Origin: Pelagophyceae sp. CCMP2097
Lineage: Eukaryota; Sar; Pelagophyceae
Assembly: GCA_026770575.1 (NCBI GenBank)
Contig: MU657225.1
Coordinates: 141,192-164,948 of the forward strand
Direction: 5' to 3'
DNA length: 23,757 nucleotides
Position numbers and translations under genes: made by a program. Of this stretch, positions 1 through 9,156 are shown piece by piece (within the stretch, counting starts at the first letter, position 1; every line of letters begins with the position of its first letter). A model generated the notes under the pieces. The model was not told where the DNA came from. It searched no databases and was given only the letters and a program-made list of their open reading frames with translations.

Positions 1-258
1 CGCGACGTCGCAACGAAAACGAAACTTTCGAACCGGCAGTTCGGTAGAGAATCCGTTGAGAATCCTGTTCTTCGAATCATAATCAGCGCCCAGCCGAACT
101 ATCTCACGGAAAGCCTGAGATCGAATAGGAAGATGGACGGTGCAGTGAGAACGAAGATACTTGCCAGAATAAAACGTGTTCGAACCTCCAACCCAGAGCC
201 GTAGCCAGCTCCGAACATCGTTAAAAGTTAAAAATTTGTTAACTTTCGATTCTGGCGC
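1..258 (-). other. open frame running off the left edge, unrecognised
   Basis: On the minus strand, 86 codons are open from just after a TAA at 259-261 to the window edge. No Met starts the frame, so if real it is an internal exon or a partial gene. The translation has a balanced composition (for example RSWLRLWVGG near its start, REIVRLGADYDSKN in the middle) and base composition is mixed rather than extreme. I recognise no domain. The AT-rich tract upstream (about 215-330) could be an intron, but no clear acceptor was seen. It may equally be a chance open frame. Confidence 0.2.
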
Positions 259-540
259 TTAAAACTGAGTTTAAAACCCAGTTCACTTAAAATTTTGATA
301 ACTATCAGCTTCAACGGATCTATTACTGTTTTTTTACTTTTTTGTTGTTGCTGAACCTCCGTGGCCGGATTCACTATGAGCTTAGCTCCCTCTTTAAAAA
401 GTTTCTAAGCCTCGTTATCATCCACTAAATTTTGTCTTATTTTCGATGCGAGGATTCTGCAAGTGCAGAGCCGATTTCGTTTTTGTTCAAACTCCAAATC
501 TGCAGGCCCAAGGTGGCTTTGGCGTTTTGGTGCGGCGATC

Positions 541-777
541 GGGGCCGTCTCTGTTTGACCCTAAGGGCTTCATCGCTTCGTCTCCCCAGGCTCATCCGAT
601 AGAACCCTAAGGGTCAAACGGATGCGGCGTCGGTCGCGCGTTAAGGCCTTTCCGGTCGGTATCGGCGCCTTCGCCGACAGCCCGTGCGTCCCTCGGGGAC
701 CGTCTTTGTTTGAACCTAAGGGCTTCATCGCTTTGTCTGCCGAGGCCCAAGCGATAGAGCCCTTTAAGGTCGAACGA
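541..777. repeat. two tandem copies of a 155-bp unit, each with a foldback
   Basis: The segments 541-620 and 696-777 are the same sequence with substitutions, at a period of about 155 bp. Each begins with a CCGTCTNTGTTTGA-like block and ends with its near reverse complement (553-567 against 605-619; 708-722 against about 760-775), so each copy could fold into a hairpin with a loop of roughly 37 nt. Plus-strand open frames run through it, but they follow from GC richness. Origin unknown; an old tandem duplication or part of a foldback element is possible. Confidence 0.7.
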
Positions 778-1379
778 AGCCCCCGTCGTTGGCTCATTTT
801 CGCCTTTGCAGCGGCGTCCCGCATGCCCCGGCGCCCGCTGTGTCTCGGGGGGGGGTTGCCTCCTTCGCATTCTAGAGGCTCGGTCCATGGGGAGACCGGA
901 CTCCAACCTATATACACCTTAACCCCGTCTATACTCTGCAACGGCGGCGTTCACACAGGCGGAGGCGGCGACGCGGCGATGGATCAAGACACGGCCGTCG
1001 CGTGGCGCTTCTCGGCCTCTTCGACACACGAACTTCTCGGCCTCTTTAGAAAGAGGTGACGGCGTCAACCTACCGGAGCACTGGACTGCCACGGGGAAGA
1101 AGGTCGTCGACTCGCACGCCGTGAATCCCGGCACGAACGAAAAGGTCAGTTGACTCGGCTGTGGGAGGTTGCGCCCCGGACGCTCTCTTGCGAGTGCTGG
1201 TCAAGATTTTGTCGTGTCTCGAGAGCCCGCGGCACGGCAATTGCATGCTAGGTGGAACACTTCCAGTCGCCGTCCAACTCGGGGGAACTCGCAATGATCC
1301 GAGAGTCGACGGGGCGCGGCGGTGCGACGCGGCAGCACACCGGCGCACGGTCGTGCTGTTTCTGCTGCGACACGAACGC
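778..1379. other. GC-rich stretch without a supportable gene
   Basis: Several overlapping open frames exist on both strands, which is expected at this GC content. None shows a recognisable domain or a convincing start. A G run lies at 847-855. Parts of it (about 1250-1379) may continue the exon-like segment that follows, in a shifted minus-strand frame, but this cannot be decided from sequence alone. Confidence 0.4.
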
Positions 1380-1602
1380 GGAGCAGACTGGTGGGATGAT
1401 CGTCGCGCCAGACCCGACGCGGGCCAGTGGCCACCACGACGCGCTGAGCGCCGCCGTCCAGTTTCACCGTGACGGTGTCGGGAGCGACCACGACAATCGT
1501 GCCCGAGGCGCCGGTCGCGTCAAATCCCTTGACGCGCGCGAACAGCCCCAGCGGCGCGTCGCCGCGCGGGCGCTTGCTCGGGGCCAATTTTCCAAGACCG
1601 TC
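1380..1602 (-). other. exon-like GC-rich segment with an upstream splice acceptor, unrecognised
   Basis: Read on the minus strand, a pyrimidine-rich tract ending TTTTACAG (1603-1610) directly precedes a coding-like stretch. It contains a beta-rich segment (GTIVVVAPDTVTVKLDGG), a pattern seen in small barrel domains such as SH3/KOW-like folds. The frame is open upstream of the acceptor as well, so splicing is an inference. After about 75 codons the frame with sensible composition seems to change, suggesting a frameshift or another splice. No function is assigned. The opposite strand is also open here and cannot be excluded. Confidence 0.25.
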
Positions 1603-1707
1603 CTGTAAAACACACGGAACAAGTATTATTGACACAATGAAAGAGCAAGCTTTTGTCATAATACGATAGGAGGAGGCTAAGCTCGTAGTGTCTTGGAGCT
1701 GACCGGC

Positions 1708-2074
1708 ATGACGATCGGCCTCGTCCTGGGCTACTTCGGCGAGGCTTCGTCGACGGTGCACCAGCTCATCGGCAAGTGCGCCCGAGGTCATCGCCGAGGC
1801 GAACTGGGAAGAGATGGGTGCCGTGTGCCGAGGCGGCGCGGTCGCTTTGCAGAAGCGGCGGCTCTACGGAGAGTGGGACGTCGCCTCGCAACGCGAGATT
1901 GCGCGCATCCGGCCCGGCGGCCTGCGGTGGCTCGGCCGGGGCGTCTACTACCCGGTCGGGGCGGTCCACGCCGCGAGCGACGCGCGGCAAGACGCGCGGG
2001 AGCGCGCGTACGAACGCGCGAGCGGGCCCAACGTCCACGGCGGCGGCGGCGACGCTTTCGTCGGCCGCGACTAG
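1708..2074 (+). pseudogene. unrecognised GC-rich ORF with one frameshift
   Basis: An ATG at 1708 opens MTIGLVLGYFGEASSTVHQL. At about 1786 the good reading moves to another frame (EVIAEANWEEMGAV and on), which runs to a TAG at 2072-2074. The two pieces join smoothly if one base is removed, so I read them as one gene of about 120 codons damaged by a single indel, or interrupted by a sequencing error. Composition is Ala/Arg/Gly-rich with a Gly run near the end. I recognise no family. The location beside transposon debris makes a repeat-associated or captured host fragment plausible. Confidence 0.3.
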
Positions 2075-2506
2075 GCGACTGGGGCTGCTTGGTGGTGACC
2101 TGGCGCCCGCCCGTCGTCTCCGCCTCCGAACTTCCCCTTCCCCCATTTCCTTTTGCGAATGCCCCGCGCTGTTTGGGGGTTTGATTTAATAGTCAGTAAA
2201 TTTAGACAGTATTCTGTGCGAAGATGCGCGCCACGCCGACGGTGCTCTGATTATAAAATTACCATGGCGCACTGGAGGTACTGCAGACCCCCGGAGGGGG
2301 CCTTTGTCCCTTACGTTTGGGTATTTTAGGGGCAAGTCTGCAGTATTTTACCTTGCGGCATTTAAATCAAATCCGTTCATTTCGGCGACAGAATCCGCCG
2401 CCATGCTCCCTCTTGCCGTCATACTTCCTTCTGACGATCAGTCGCACCCTGGCTGTCTCTTAACAATCCTTGCCATGATCTTACTTTAAAAAACAATCCC
2501 CTGGAA
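2075..2506. other. intergenic, with a 67-bp TA-flanked inverted repeat
   Basis: No gene is seen. At 2281-2288 and 2336-2343 the 8-mer CTGCAGAC occurs in inverted orientation, both ends are bounded by TA (2279-2280 and 2344-2345), and the interior is G/C-skewed (CCCCCGGAGGGGG). It has the shape of a very short TIR remnant with a TA duplication, but at this length chance is possible. The rest is mixed-composition DNA. Confidence 0.35.
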
Positions 2507-2865
2507 CTAGGACTTGGGCTTGGCGGAGACGGCCGCCACTGGCGGTGCCAGGTAAGAGAGAATCGCCGTGTCGGTGACGCCGAAGAGCCTCTTGAGCTCC
2601 ATCGAAATGGAGTCGTTGGGCGCGTAGACGCCCATTAAAGGATATGAACGGCAAGGCAGTGCCTCGTCGCAATCACTCACCGGCCGGAAACTTCCCCATG
2701 GGGAGATCCTTCGTCGTCGGCCCGCGGCCGTCTGCGTTGCGGCCGCGCTTCGAAGACTGCGAGACGGTCGCATCGATCGACGCGAAGAACTTGAACGTCT
2801 TCTGCGCGAAGGCGCGCGGCGAAATGAACTTCATCGCGTAATGTAACGGCGCGTCGACGTAAATA
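2507..2865 (-). pseudogene. unrecognised GC-rich coding-like segment next to the truncated Helitron helicase
   Basis: Minus-strand reading from about 2865 gives a well-composed frame (MKFISPRAFAQKTFKFFASI inside it) to about 2683. There the coding-like reading meets GTGAGT (donor-like, 2677-2682). A second frame then carries MELKRLFGVTDTAILSYL and ends at a TAG near 2507. Either a short intron or a frameshift separates them; no good AG acceptor was found, so a frameshift is slightly favoured. Codon third positions are strongly G/C, unlike the Helitron segment just upstream, so this is probably a different gene or element abutting the Helitron break. Function unknown. Confidence 0.3.
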
Positions 2866-3230
2866 CGGTCATCTTATCGACCAAGAACGAGTCGGCAAAA
2901 AAAGTATTCAACTAAAGCGTGCTCCTCCTGGAGGCGATGGAGAGCATCGCTCTCAGTAACCTCGCCGTCGTTGCGCGTATCTGCGAAAGCCATATCGTCG
3001 CCATCATCTTCTCCGTCAGCGCCGACTTTTAATCCAAAAGTGGAATGGTTCGTAGCACCGCCGCAACCTTTGGCCGCGATGCCACTCTGGGCATTGATCT
3101 TGACGACACTCGCAGTTTCAACGCCGTAACCTCTCTTTGATGATTTGAACAAAGCCCTTGAGCACAAAACTTTTACCAGTCCCAGCGAGGCCGTACACTT
3201 GAAGATAAAGCGGGGGGGGGCTTAGGCCCA
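2866..3230 (-). pseudogene. Helitron helicase, N-terminal part (truncated)
   Basis: The Walker A motif GLAGTGKS lies at 3168-3191, in the context of LYLQVYGLAGTGKSFVLKG. After a frameshift near 3127, motif Ia-like INAQSGIAAKGCGGATNHST follows, as in Pif1/Helitron helicases (apt-GvAA..i.G.TiHS). A weak Walker B-like ADSFLVD follows near 2890. The frame feeding Walker A differs from the upstream linker frame because of a nine-G run at 3212-3220, a typical slippage site. Motifs III-VI are absent: the sequence changes to unrelated GC-rich coding-like DNA at about 2865, so the helicase is truncated. Role in the family: unwinding DNA during rolling-circle transposition. Confidence 0.85.
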
Positions 3231-4493
3231 TCGTCAATACGGAACGACCGAACTGCCGCCTCGTAGTGCCCCACAAAGATGTCGATAGCCAGTCTCTGCA
3301 ACGAAGACACCGTCTCTAAATCAATGGGCCTAGGAACCGGCTTGCTCGCGACGAACCCGGCGTTCTTCAAGGCAGCAGCCTCGCCTGTGATCCAGTTGCC
3401 ATGGGCCAGGATGCGCAGCTGCTCTTCTTCGTCAAACTTGGAAAGATTCGCATGGTAATCAAAATCGGGATGCGATTGGAGTCCAACGCGCAAAGATACG
3501 TCCCCGCCCGAGCTCTTCGAATTTAAGTGCACCCAGCTGGCAGGATCGACGTCGTCCTGGTCATCTGGAACCACTTTGTTATCAGACTCATCTTCGTCAT
3601 AAACTTCATCTTCGTCGAGTACAATGTCGTGATACGCAGGATGATCGGCGTCGACAGTCCCGGAATAAACATAACAAGCTGCAATAGGATCGTCATCGTA
3701 GAGCAGTAAATACGCATCGTACGCAGCACTGTCGTCAAAAGCTTTAAAACGTCGCAACTGTGGGAGGCAATAAGTAGCGTGCCCGCGGGAGCTCGGACGG
3801 GCCATGGTGCTGGGAAACCGAGGGTGTACGACGGCAACACGAGTCGGAAACAGGGTCCTGTCGTAAACCTCGGCGCAATACCGGGCGGCTTCCGAGTCCT
3901 TGTCAGCTTCAGCAGGTCCCCCTCGTTTGGCCCCGACGTCGAAATCGAATAAATAACTTTCGAACGAGCATGCCAAGAGAATGCTGCGCAGCTTTATCCT
4001 GACCGCCTTTGCTTCACTTTGGGCCATCGTGCGGAGGACACCGGCTTGCTGAGTCATTGCTTTCGTCTGGGAATCGACAGAGGCTTAAACTTTCGCCGTC
4101 TCGGCGTCAAAAATGTCCATCCTCGTGAGGTAGAGCTCCCACTCTGTTTTCTTTAGTAAGATCGCCCCGGCAGCATGATAAAGCCCGTTTTTTTACGTTT
4201 TGCACGGGAGGTGCGTCCTCGTCCTTCTCAAATTCGACGCCAGCCATCGCCCCGAGGGTACTGTGTCTAAACGTGAAGCTGCTCTCAACGCTCTCTAGAC
4301 CTGTGGCCAAGGCCGCGCACTCCTGGGCAGAATAATCTCGACCCAAAATGGAACAAATAGTAGCTTGCATAAGAGCGGGCATACTCCGGGTCAGGTCACT
4401 CGTACTCGCTTTATACGACAAGGTGCCGTCGGCAATCTGACTCCTCTTCTCACTCTTAGTGGCGTACCCAACAGCCTTTGGTGCAAACTGCAC
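3210..4493 (-). pseudogene. Helitron replicase, region between Rep and helicase
   Basis: From 4493 down the reading is VQFAPKAVGYATKSEKRS, then GRDYSAQECAALATGL. The latter is the Helitron signature around 'RD-SAQEV-H-L-GLP', just after the Rep Tyr region. A frameshift near 4190 (T run), a TAA near 4085 and then a long frame (4057-3173) follow. The long frame carries VAVVHPRFPSTMARP, like the 'V..PRF.P' segment of Helitrons, an acidic Asp/Glu-rich stretch (about 3560-3640), and LSSLQRLAIDIFVGHY-like text where Helitrons have 'LN..Q..A.d.v..h'. Only one Tyr (4464-4466) is seen where active Helitrons carry a Tyr pair. The right end is the TA duplication of the miniature element at 4494. Confidence 0.85.
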
Positions 4494-5087
4494 TACAAGG
4501 GGGGGGCAACATGAAAATGCCGATCATTTCCCCACCTCCACAGGACGTTTGGTGAGACTTGGAGTGGCTTGGCATGTCCGGGCCGACCCCAAGGTGTCGG
4601 GCTGGAGGCGGAACTCTCCCGTTTTTGGCGTACCCTACGCGCAAATCTCGATTTAAGTGTCGCCAAAAGCTGGTTTGAGGTGGTTCTCTATTATCATCGT
4701 CTAAGTTCCGCCTCGCTGCTACTTCGTTGGGGTCGGCTGCGGCTGTAGGCCCTGGTCACACCAGAGCCCGGCCTAGTGACCTGTGGAGGTGGGGAATTTC
4801 GCCCAAAATTTAGGCTATGGGCTCCATTTTGTAAGTTATGGGGCCCATTTCACTGAAATGTCCGTACAAATTCGCAATTCCATGAAAATGGTGTCAAGTT
4901 TGACACCGTTTTATTGTCGATAGTGACTTTACGCGCGGCGGGCCAAGCCCGTACACAAACTTCCTTCGTCAGGGTCCGCGCCGCCACCAGCCCGCACCGT
5001 TGCGACCAAAAGTGGCCCCATACCTCGTTTGCAGACCGAGAAATTTACATCTGAGTGGAATCCGTTTCATGTTGACCCCCCCTTGTA
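4494..5087. mobile_element. non-autonomous TIR element, family B copy 1, TA duplication
   Basis: The element begins CAAGGGGGGG at 4496 and ends with the reverse complement at 5085, with TIRs of about 20 bp (CAAGGG...CAACATGAAA) and TA on both sides (4494-4495 and 5086-5087). Length is 590 bp with no coding capacity. It sits inside the Helitron replicase between ...FIDVIGL and VQFAPKAVGY. Deleting it with one TA leaves an uninterrupted frame across the junction, which confirms both boundaries. The TA target fits the Tc1/mariner type (inference). A second copy in opposite orientation lies at 22627-23595. Confidence 0.9.
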
Positions 5088-5289
5088 GCCCGATAACGTC
5101 AATAAAGGGCTTCTTGTCCGTATTCGAGCGATGGAATAACTGCTCCAAGGGACCCGCCGAGTTTATACGGGGGTCATCTTTGGGACCAGGATAGTAGTGC
5201 CACTGGAAAAGTCCTTTGCACGGCACAGCGAAGAAGTGCGGGCCGAGGAACACCTCCGTGTCATGCTCGGATCGAACGGCGAGCTTTTC
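5088..5289 (-). pseudogene. Helitron replicase segment between copia and the family B element
   Basis: Minus-strand reading gives KLAVRSEHDTEVFLG and then KDDPRINSAG...FHRSNTDKKPFIDVIGL. This corresponds to the Helitron stretch after the Cys-rich post-Rep region ('RNDP-lN...WRAN-D-q-vld'). It is flanked on the right by the copia LTR (TTTTC duplication at 5285-5289) and on the left by the family B element. The reading frame here is about one base out of register with the Helitron frame ending at 15148, so a small indel happened at or after the copia insertion. Confidence 0.75.
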
Positions 5290-5447
5290 TGTAGACAAGG
5301 AGAGGAGAAGGAGAGTAGTTTAGTATTCTGTATTCTGTGGAGTTTCGGGATATTTGGTATTCAAGTTCATGTTTCGGGTTTCGGGTTTCGGAGTTCGAGT
5401 CGATAGGAAATCGCCAGTCGGATGTCCTTGATAAGAAATCCACTGTG
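5290..5447 (-). repeat. copia 3' LTR
   Basis: This 158-bp sequence is the direct repeat of 14980-15142. The shared part starts at GTAGAYAAGG and stops exactly at ...CTGTG, beyond which the two flanks differ. TTTTC precedes it (5285-5289) and matches the bases following the other LTR. On the element strand the LTR runs CACAGTGG to TCTACA, so the 5' end is not the usual TG. Confidence 0.9.
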
Positions 5448-5454
5448 CTCCCCC
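5448..5454 (-). other. polypurine tract of the copia element
   Basis: On the element strand GGGGGAG stands immediately upstream of the 3' LTR (CGGGGGAG then CACAGTGG). A purine run at this exact place is the expected primer site for plus-strand DNA synthesis and confirms the minus-strand orientation. It is short and may be eroded. Confidence 0.6.
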
Positions 5455-5510
5455 GCAACGCAGTGAAGATATCGCAGCGAAGTTGGATGAAGAAGAGCGC
5501 CGTTTGCGTC

Positions 5511-7589
5511 CTAGACATTGCCCGTGGCAAAGTCGTCGAATCGCCGGAACGATGCGACGTCCATCTTGGTCGTGTAATCGGCGGTCATGTCCGCGGATTT
5601 CTTGTGGACTATGTCAATGTCGCCGTCGTCGAGCGACTTCAGCACAAAGCCAAAGTTGAGTCGCAAATGGCGCGTGCGCGCCGTGAGATCGCGGCGGCGA
5701 AGTTGCATAATGACCGCCTCGTTTTCCTCGAAAACGACCGTCGGTGGAAGCGAAATACCGAGCGCAAACGAAAGGAGGCGCCGCGTGCAGAGGAGGGCGC
5801 GCACGCACAGCATTAACTCATAAACCTCCGCCTCGGCGGTTGACAGCGCGATCGGAACCTGGCGCACCGACGCCGACACGAGCGCCGCACCACAAAGTAT
5901 AACCACAAAGCCTGAGCGCGACTTTCCGTTCCCTTTTGCGTCAGTCGCGATTTCGTGCGCAAAGCTTGCGTCTTTGTACGCAGCGAGCTCAAGGCCACGA
6001 GCGCCGTCGAACAAGAGGCCGCGGTCGAGCGTGCCTTTGATGTAGCGCAATCCACGCGCGAGAGCCCGATAGTGCCCCGCCGTCGGCGCAGACGGACACG
6101 ACAGTGAGGGCCTCGCCACAGTCGTGAGCACGCCGCAAATGCACTTAAGACCCGGACGCGCGCGCGAGAGGAAGCCGACGCCACCGAGTGCGGCTGCAAA
6201 GTCGAGTTCCACCGTCGACGCTAACCCACGTGCTGCTTCGAGCGCACCGAGTGCTGTAAAGCCTTGCACGAGCGGCGTCGACGCCGGGCGAGCGTCCGCA
6301 TAACCGAACTGCGCGACGAGCTTTGCAGCATACAATGACTGGTTCACGTGGATGCGTCCGTCGTCGAAACGTTTGTATTCAAAGCCGGCGAAGTCGAACG
6401 ACTTGCCGTCGGTACGCTTCGACGGGAAGCGCGCGGCAATCCGCGCATCAAGATACTCAACGAGCTCTGGATCGCCCGTGGTCAAACCGTCGTCGACGTG
6501 AGCGACGTGCAAAGCAACGAGCGGCCCGCGACGTAAAACGAACAGCATTGGATCGATAGGCGAGCGCGAACAGCCGACTTCGTCGCACAAAAAGGTGGTG
6601 TATAATACGCACCACAATCGCGCCGCGTCCTCGTCACCGTACATATTTTTGACGACCAAACCGAGTTACGCGCTTGGGTCAAAAGGCATCTCGCCGTCGT
6701 GCTTATAGCGTAGATACGCAGAAAAGCCGGGCGATAGACGCACGTAGTATCGCTTGTGCACATCGCTCTGAAGAAACGCCATTGTGACGTCGCGGGTGAT
6801 TGGGCACCAGGAAAAGAACGCCGATAGCGCAAACAGCAATAACATGCTCTCGAATAGAGCGCACGGTGAGTACGTCGTCATCTCACGCACGTGCGCTGGC
6901 GTCTCGCCGCGCAGGCTGCCGTCGTTTACCCAGCGGCATTTAAGTTTCCCGCCGCGCTTCACGTCGCACAGCATGTCCGAACGCCGCACGAGAGAGCCAT
7001 CTGGCACGTCTTCGCGGCGAACAAGCTTGATCGCTGCGCGGCCGTCGTCGAATACCGATTCGAGGTCGAGGCGCTCGGCGTCAATAGCCTGCATCCACGT
7101 GCTGAGCAAACCGTTGCGGACCACGGCGAGCAAATTTGCAGGCCCTTTTACGACGATGGCGGCACCCTCGAGAATTGGCGGCGCGTCGTGCAGCGACGCG
7201 ACGAGCATGTTGGCATCGTCCGTCGGGTCAAATCGTCCAGTCGCATCTGTCATGTATTCGCCGACGACGGCACCGACCGTGCATGCCAACGCAAAACAGC
7301 CGAGAAAAGGCATGAGCCGCGTCGATGCGATCTCTTGAAAGACACCCGCAAAGACCGAAGGCGCCGTGAGAGCCCCGACCCACGCACGCGCCGAAGATAA
7401 AGTGCCTGGATCGAATCGGCGCGTCGGTTGCCTCGAGCGCCCGATCGGCACCGGCTCCACGACAGTCCCCGCGGCGGGCTCCGGGGCAGATTCCGACTCC
7501 AGCGGCAACGATAGCGCCGTCGGTGTCGACGGATTCGACATTTCCGAAGGCAACGTATCGTCGAAGTCCAGCTCGCCGTGCTGCGGCAT
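5511..7589 (-). pseudogene. copia reverse transcriptase and RNase H
   Basis: One frame with a single in-frame TAA at 6666-6668. The N-terminal linker starts at MPQHGELDFDDTLP. RT motifs are: RDVTMAFLQ (first catalytic Asp, near 6790; copia 'DVKTAFLNG'), VKNMYGDEDAARLW (copia 'LYGLKQAPRAW'), and HVDDGL near 6489-6500 in place of the usual YVDD, with both catalytic Asp kept. RNase H motifs are: YKDASFA, ALSTAEAEVYEL (copia 'SSTEAEY') and ENEAVIMQL, then RTRHLRLNFGFV and a C-terminal SADMTADYTTK. The stop at 5511 lies 63 bases before the LTR. A frameshift near 7625 separates it from the integrase. Family role: copying the RNA genome to DNA in cytoplasmic particles. Confidence 0.92.
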
Positions 7590-7623
7590 GCTCCCCCGCT
7601 TTGAAGCGAAGATTCCGTCCTCA

Positions 7624-8160
7624 CTAGAAACTGAGGAAAGAGGCAGGCGGGTCGTCCTGTACCGCCGCGATCAAGAGCGTCGCAGCATCGAAAGTGCAGT
7701 GCGGAGGCGCGACGACCGTGAAAGACCTGGAGCGCCGGACGTGACGGCCAACGAGCACGCGAATCGCGCCGACGCCGCAATCGTGCGCGGGCGACAGGTA
7801 CCTTCCGGCGATGCCGCGTGGGACCATGCGGCCGCTCTCGCGGTGCGAGTTGAACACGACGACAATTGAATAAAACGGAAGCCACCCCGAGACGTCGGGA
7901 AGGTACCCAAGCGCCCGGCGTTGAGCCGAGGTCTTATCGGTGGCGCGAAGGTTGAGCGCAGCGCAGCACGTAACCGCGATGTCTTCCCACCGGTGCGGCG
8001 GCGCCGACGGTGCTGCGAGCTGCGACGCGCGCATTGCCTCCTGAAGCCAGCGGTGCGCGTTCTCAATTTCGTCGACATGTGCCTCTGTCGAGCGGCACTC
8101 GTGCGCGAGCCCGAGCTGGAGCACCATGGCATCAAATTTAGAATCGGCGGCTAAAGAAAA
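7624..8160 (-). pseudogene. copia integrase, C-terminal part
   Basis: The frame reads GLAHECRSTEAHVDEIENAH and then WLQEAMRAS, matching the place of the third catalytic acid in copia integrases ('NG.aER.nrtl.em.r'); E in DEIENAH is the likely residue. LPDVSGWLPFYSIVVVFNSH and GRYLSPAHDCGVG correspond to the GKLDp/'FLGY'-type C-terminal region. A frameshift near 8160 divides it from the catalytic core and another near 7625 from the RT. Confidence 0.8.
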
Positions 8161-8520
8161 CTAAGCGCCCGTCGGCGCGTCCGTGACAATCATAAGCGGC
8201 GGAGCACCGTGCGCATCAAACGACGCCTTCCAGTGCGCAAACGCATCAGCAGTGTCGCCCTTCGTACCGACGCCGTGAACGTAGTGCATGCCGCCGCTCT
8301 CGCCTTGCGCCACGCCATGGAGCAGAAACTTTGATCCGTACGCCGACCGAACGGTAAAGGGGCCTATGAGATCAAACTGCCAGCGCCGCTGCGAAGCGAC
8401 GGCGACAAGCGTGCGGCTTTGTGTGTGCGTCGGCGCGCGCGTCGCGTTTGCAAAGCGAGAGACGATGGACTGCGTGGCCTCGGGCGGTGGCTTGACAATG
8501 CCGTACTCATGGCGCACGTC
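8161..8520 (-). pseudogene. copia integrase catalytic core
   Basis: The frame WQFDLIGPFTVRSAYGSKFL gives the first catalytic Asp at about 8371-8373; IVTDAPTGA gives the second at 8179-8181. The spacing of 64 residues is as in copia integrases. The stop after TGA(L)-like text at 8161 and the loss of the usual DNG after the second Asp show decay. The preceding reading (HEYGIVKPPPEATQS) belongs to the GAG-pre-integrase region and is joined to the protease frame by a frameshift near 8505. Confidence 0.82.
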
Positions 8521-9155
8521 GCGTCGACGATCTTGTCGCTCGCGTGGCCAACGAGCGCACGGACGTTGTCGCGCGTCGGCGCAAATCCGGCCGCGAACCG
8601 CGGAGCCGGGCGGTCGGAAGCAGAGCGCGACGCGGGAGCGGGCGGCGCCGGGTACGACCGCAGCGCCGAGACGACGGCGACTGCAATGCTTTCGACGCGA
8701 GCGACGTCGGCCGCGCGCTGCAGCGTGCCCGACGCATGCGAAGACGGTGCAAGCTCGGGTGCATCCTTGATGTAAATCCAGAAGAGTCTGCCACATGGGA
8801 CGACGGGAACGCAAACGCCGCTGGGCAGACAAATGTAAGGCGAGTCGCCGAGCATCATGCGGCATCCCTTCTCCAAAAGAAGACCGAACGATAAGACGTC
8901 GATGCCGAACGACGGCACGATGTTGACGTCGCTGATACAAATCGTCTCGCCGCCGAGAAATCGGCCGTAGTACGAGCCCGACGAGACGACGACGTGCGGG
9001 TTGACTGCGCCCGCCTTGATGACCGCGGGCTGGACGTCGCCGTTGCGCGGCGGCGCGAGCTCGTCGTGCGCGTGGCCAGCGTCGTCGCAGAAGACGTGCT
9101 CTTGAGCCATCGAGTCAAGGCCTTCGCGGCGAAAAGGGTGAAAACGCTGAGCCAT
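8500..9155 (-). pseudogene. copia protease (C-terminal half) and GAG-pre-integrase region
   Basis: ISDVNIVPSFGIDVLSFGLL matches the copia protease end ('L.dVLYvP.l..NLlSv..l'), followed by a conserved hydrophobic stretch and a linker rich in Ala/Pro/Arg. NVRALVGHASDKIVDATCA lies where the GAG-pre-integrase 'H.rlgH' motif stands. The ATG at 9155 is internal: the D-S/T-G catalytic half of the protease should lie upstream, but foreign AT-rich sequence begins at about 9156. The remaining gag-side piece resumes at 13456. Confidence 0.75.
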
Positions 9156-9156
9156 A

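Noticed and set aside
5337..5816. Plus-strand ORFs across the copia RT and LTR
   Set aside because: They are opposite-strand shadows of the RNase H and LTR; copia motifs are clear on the minus strand.
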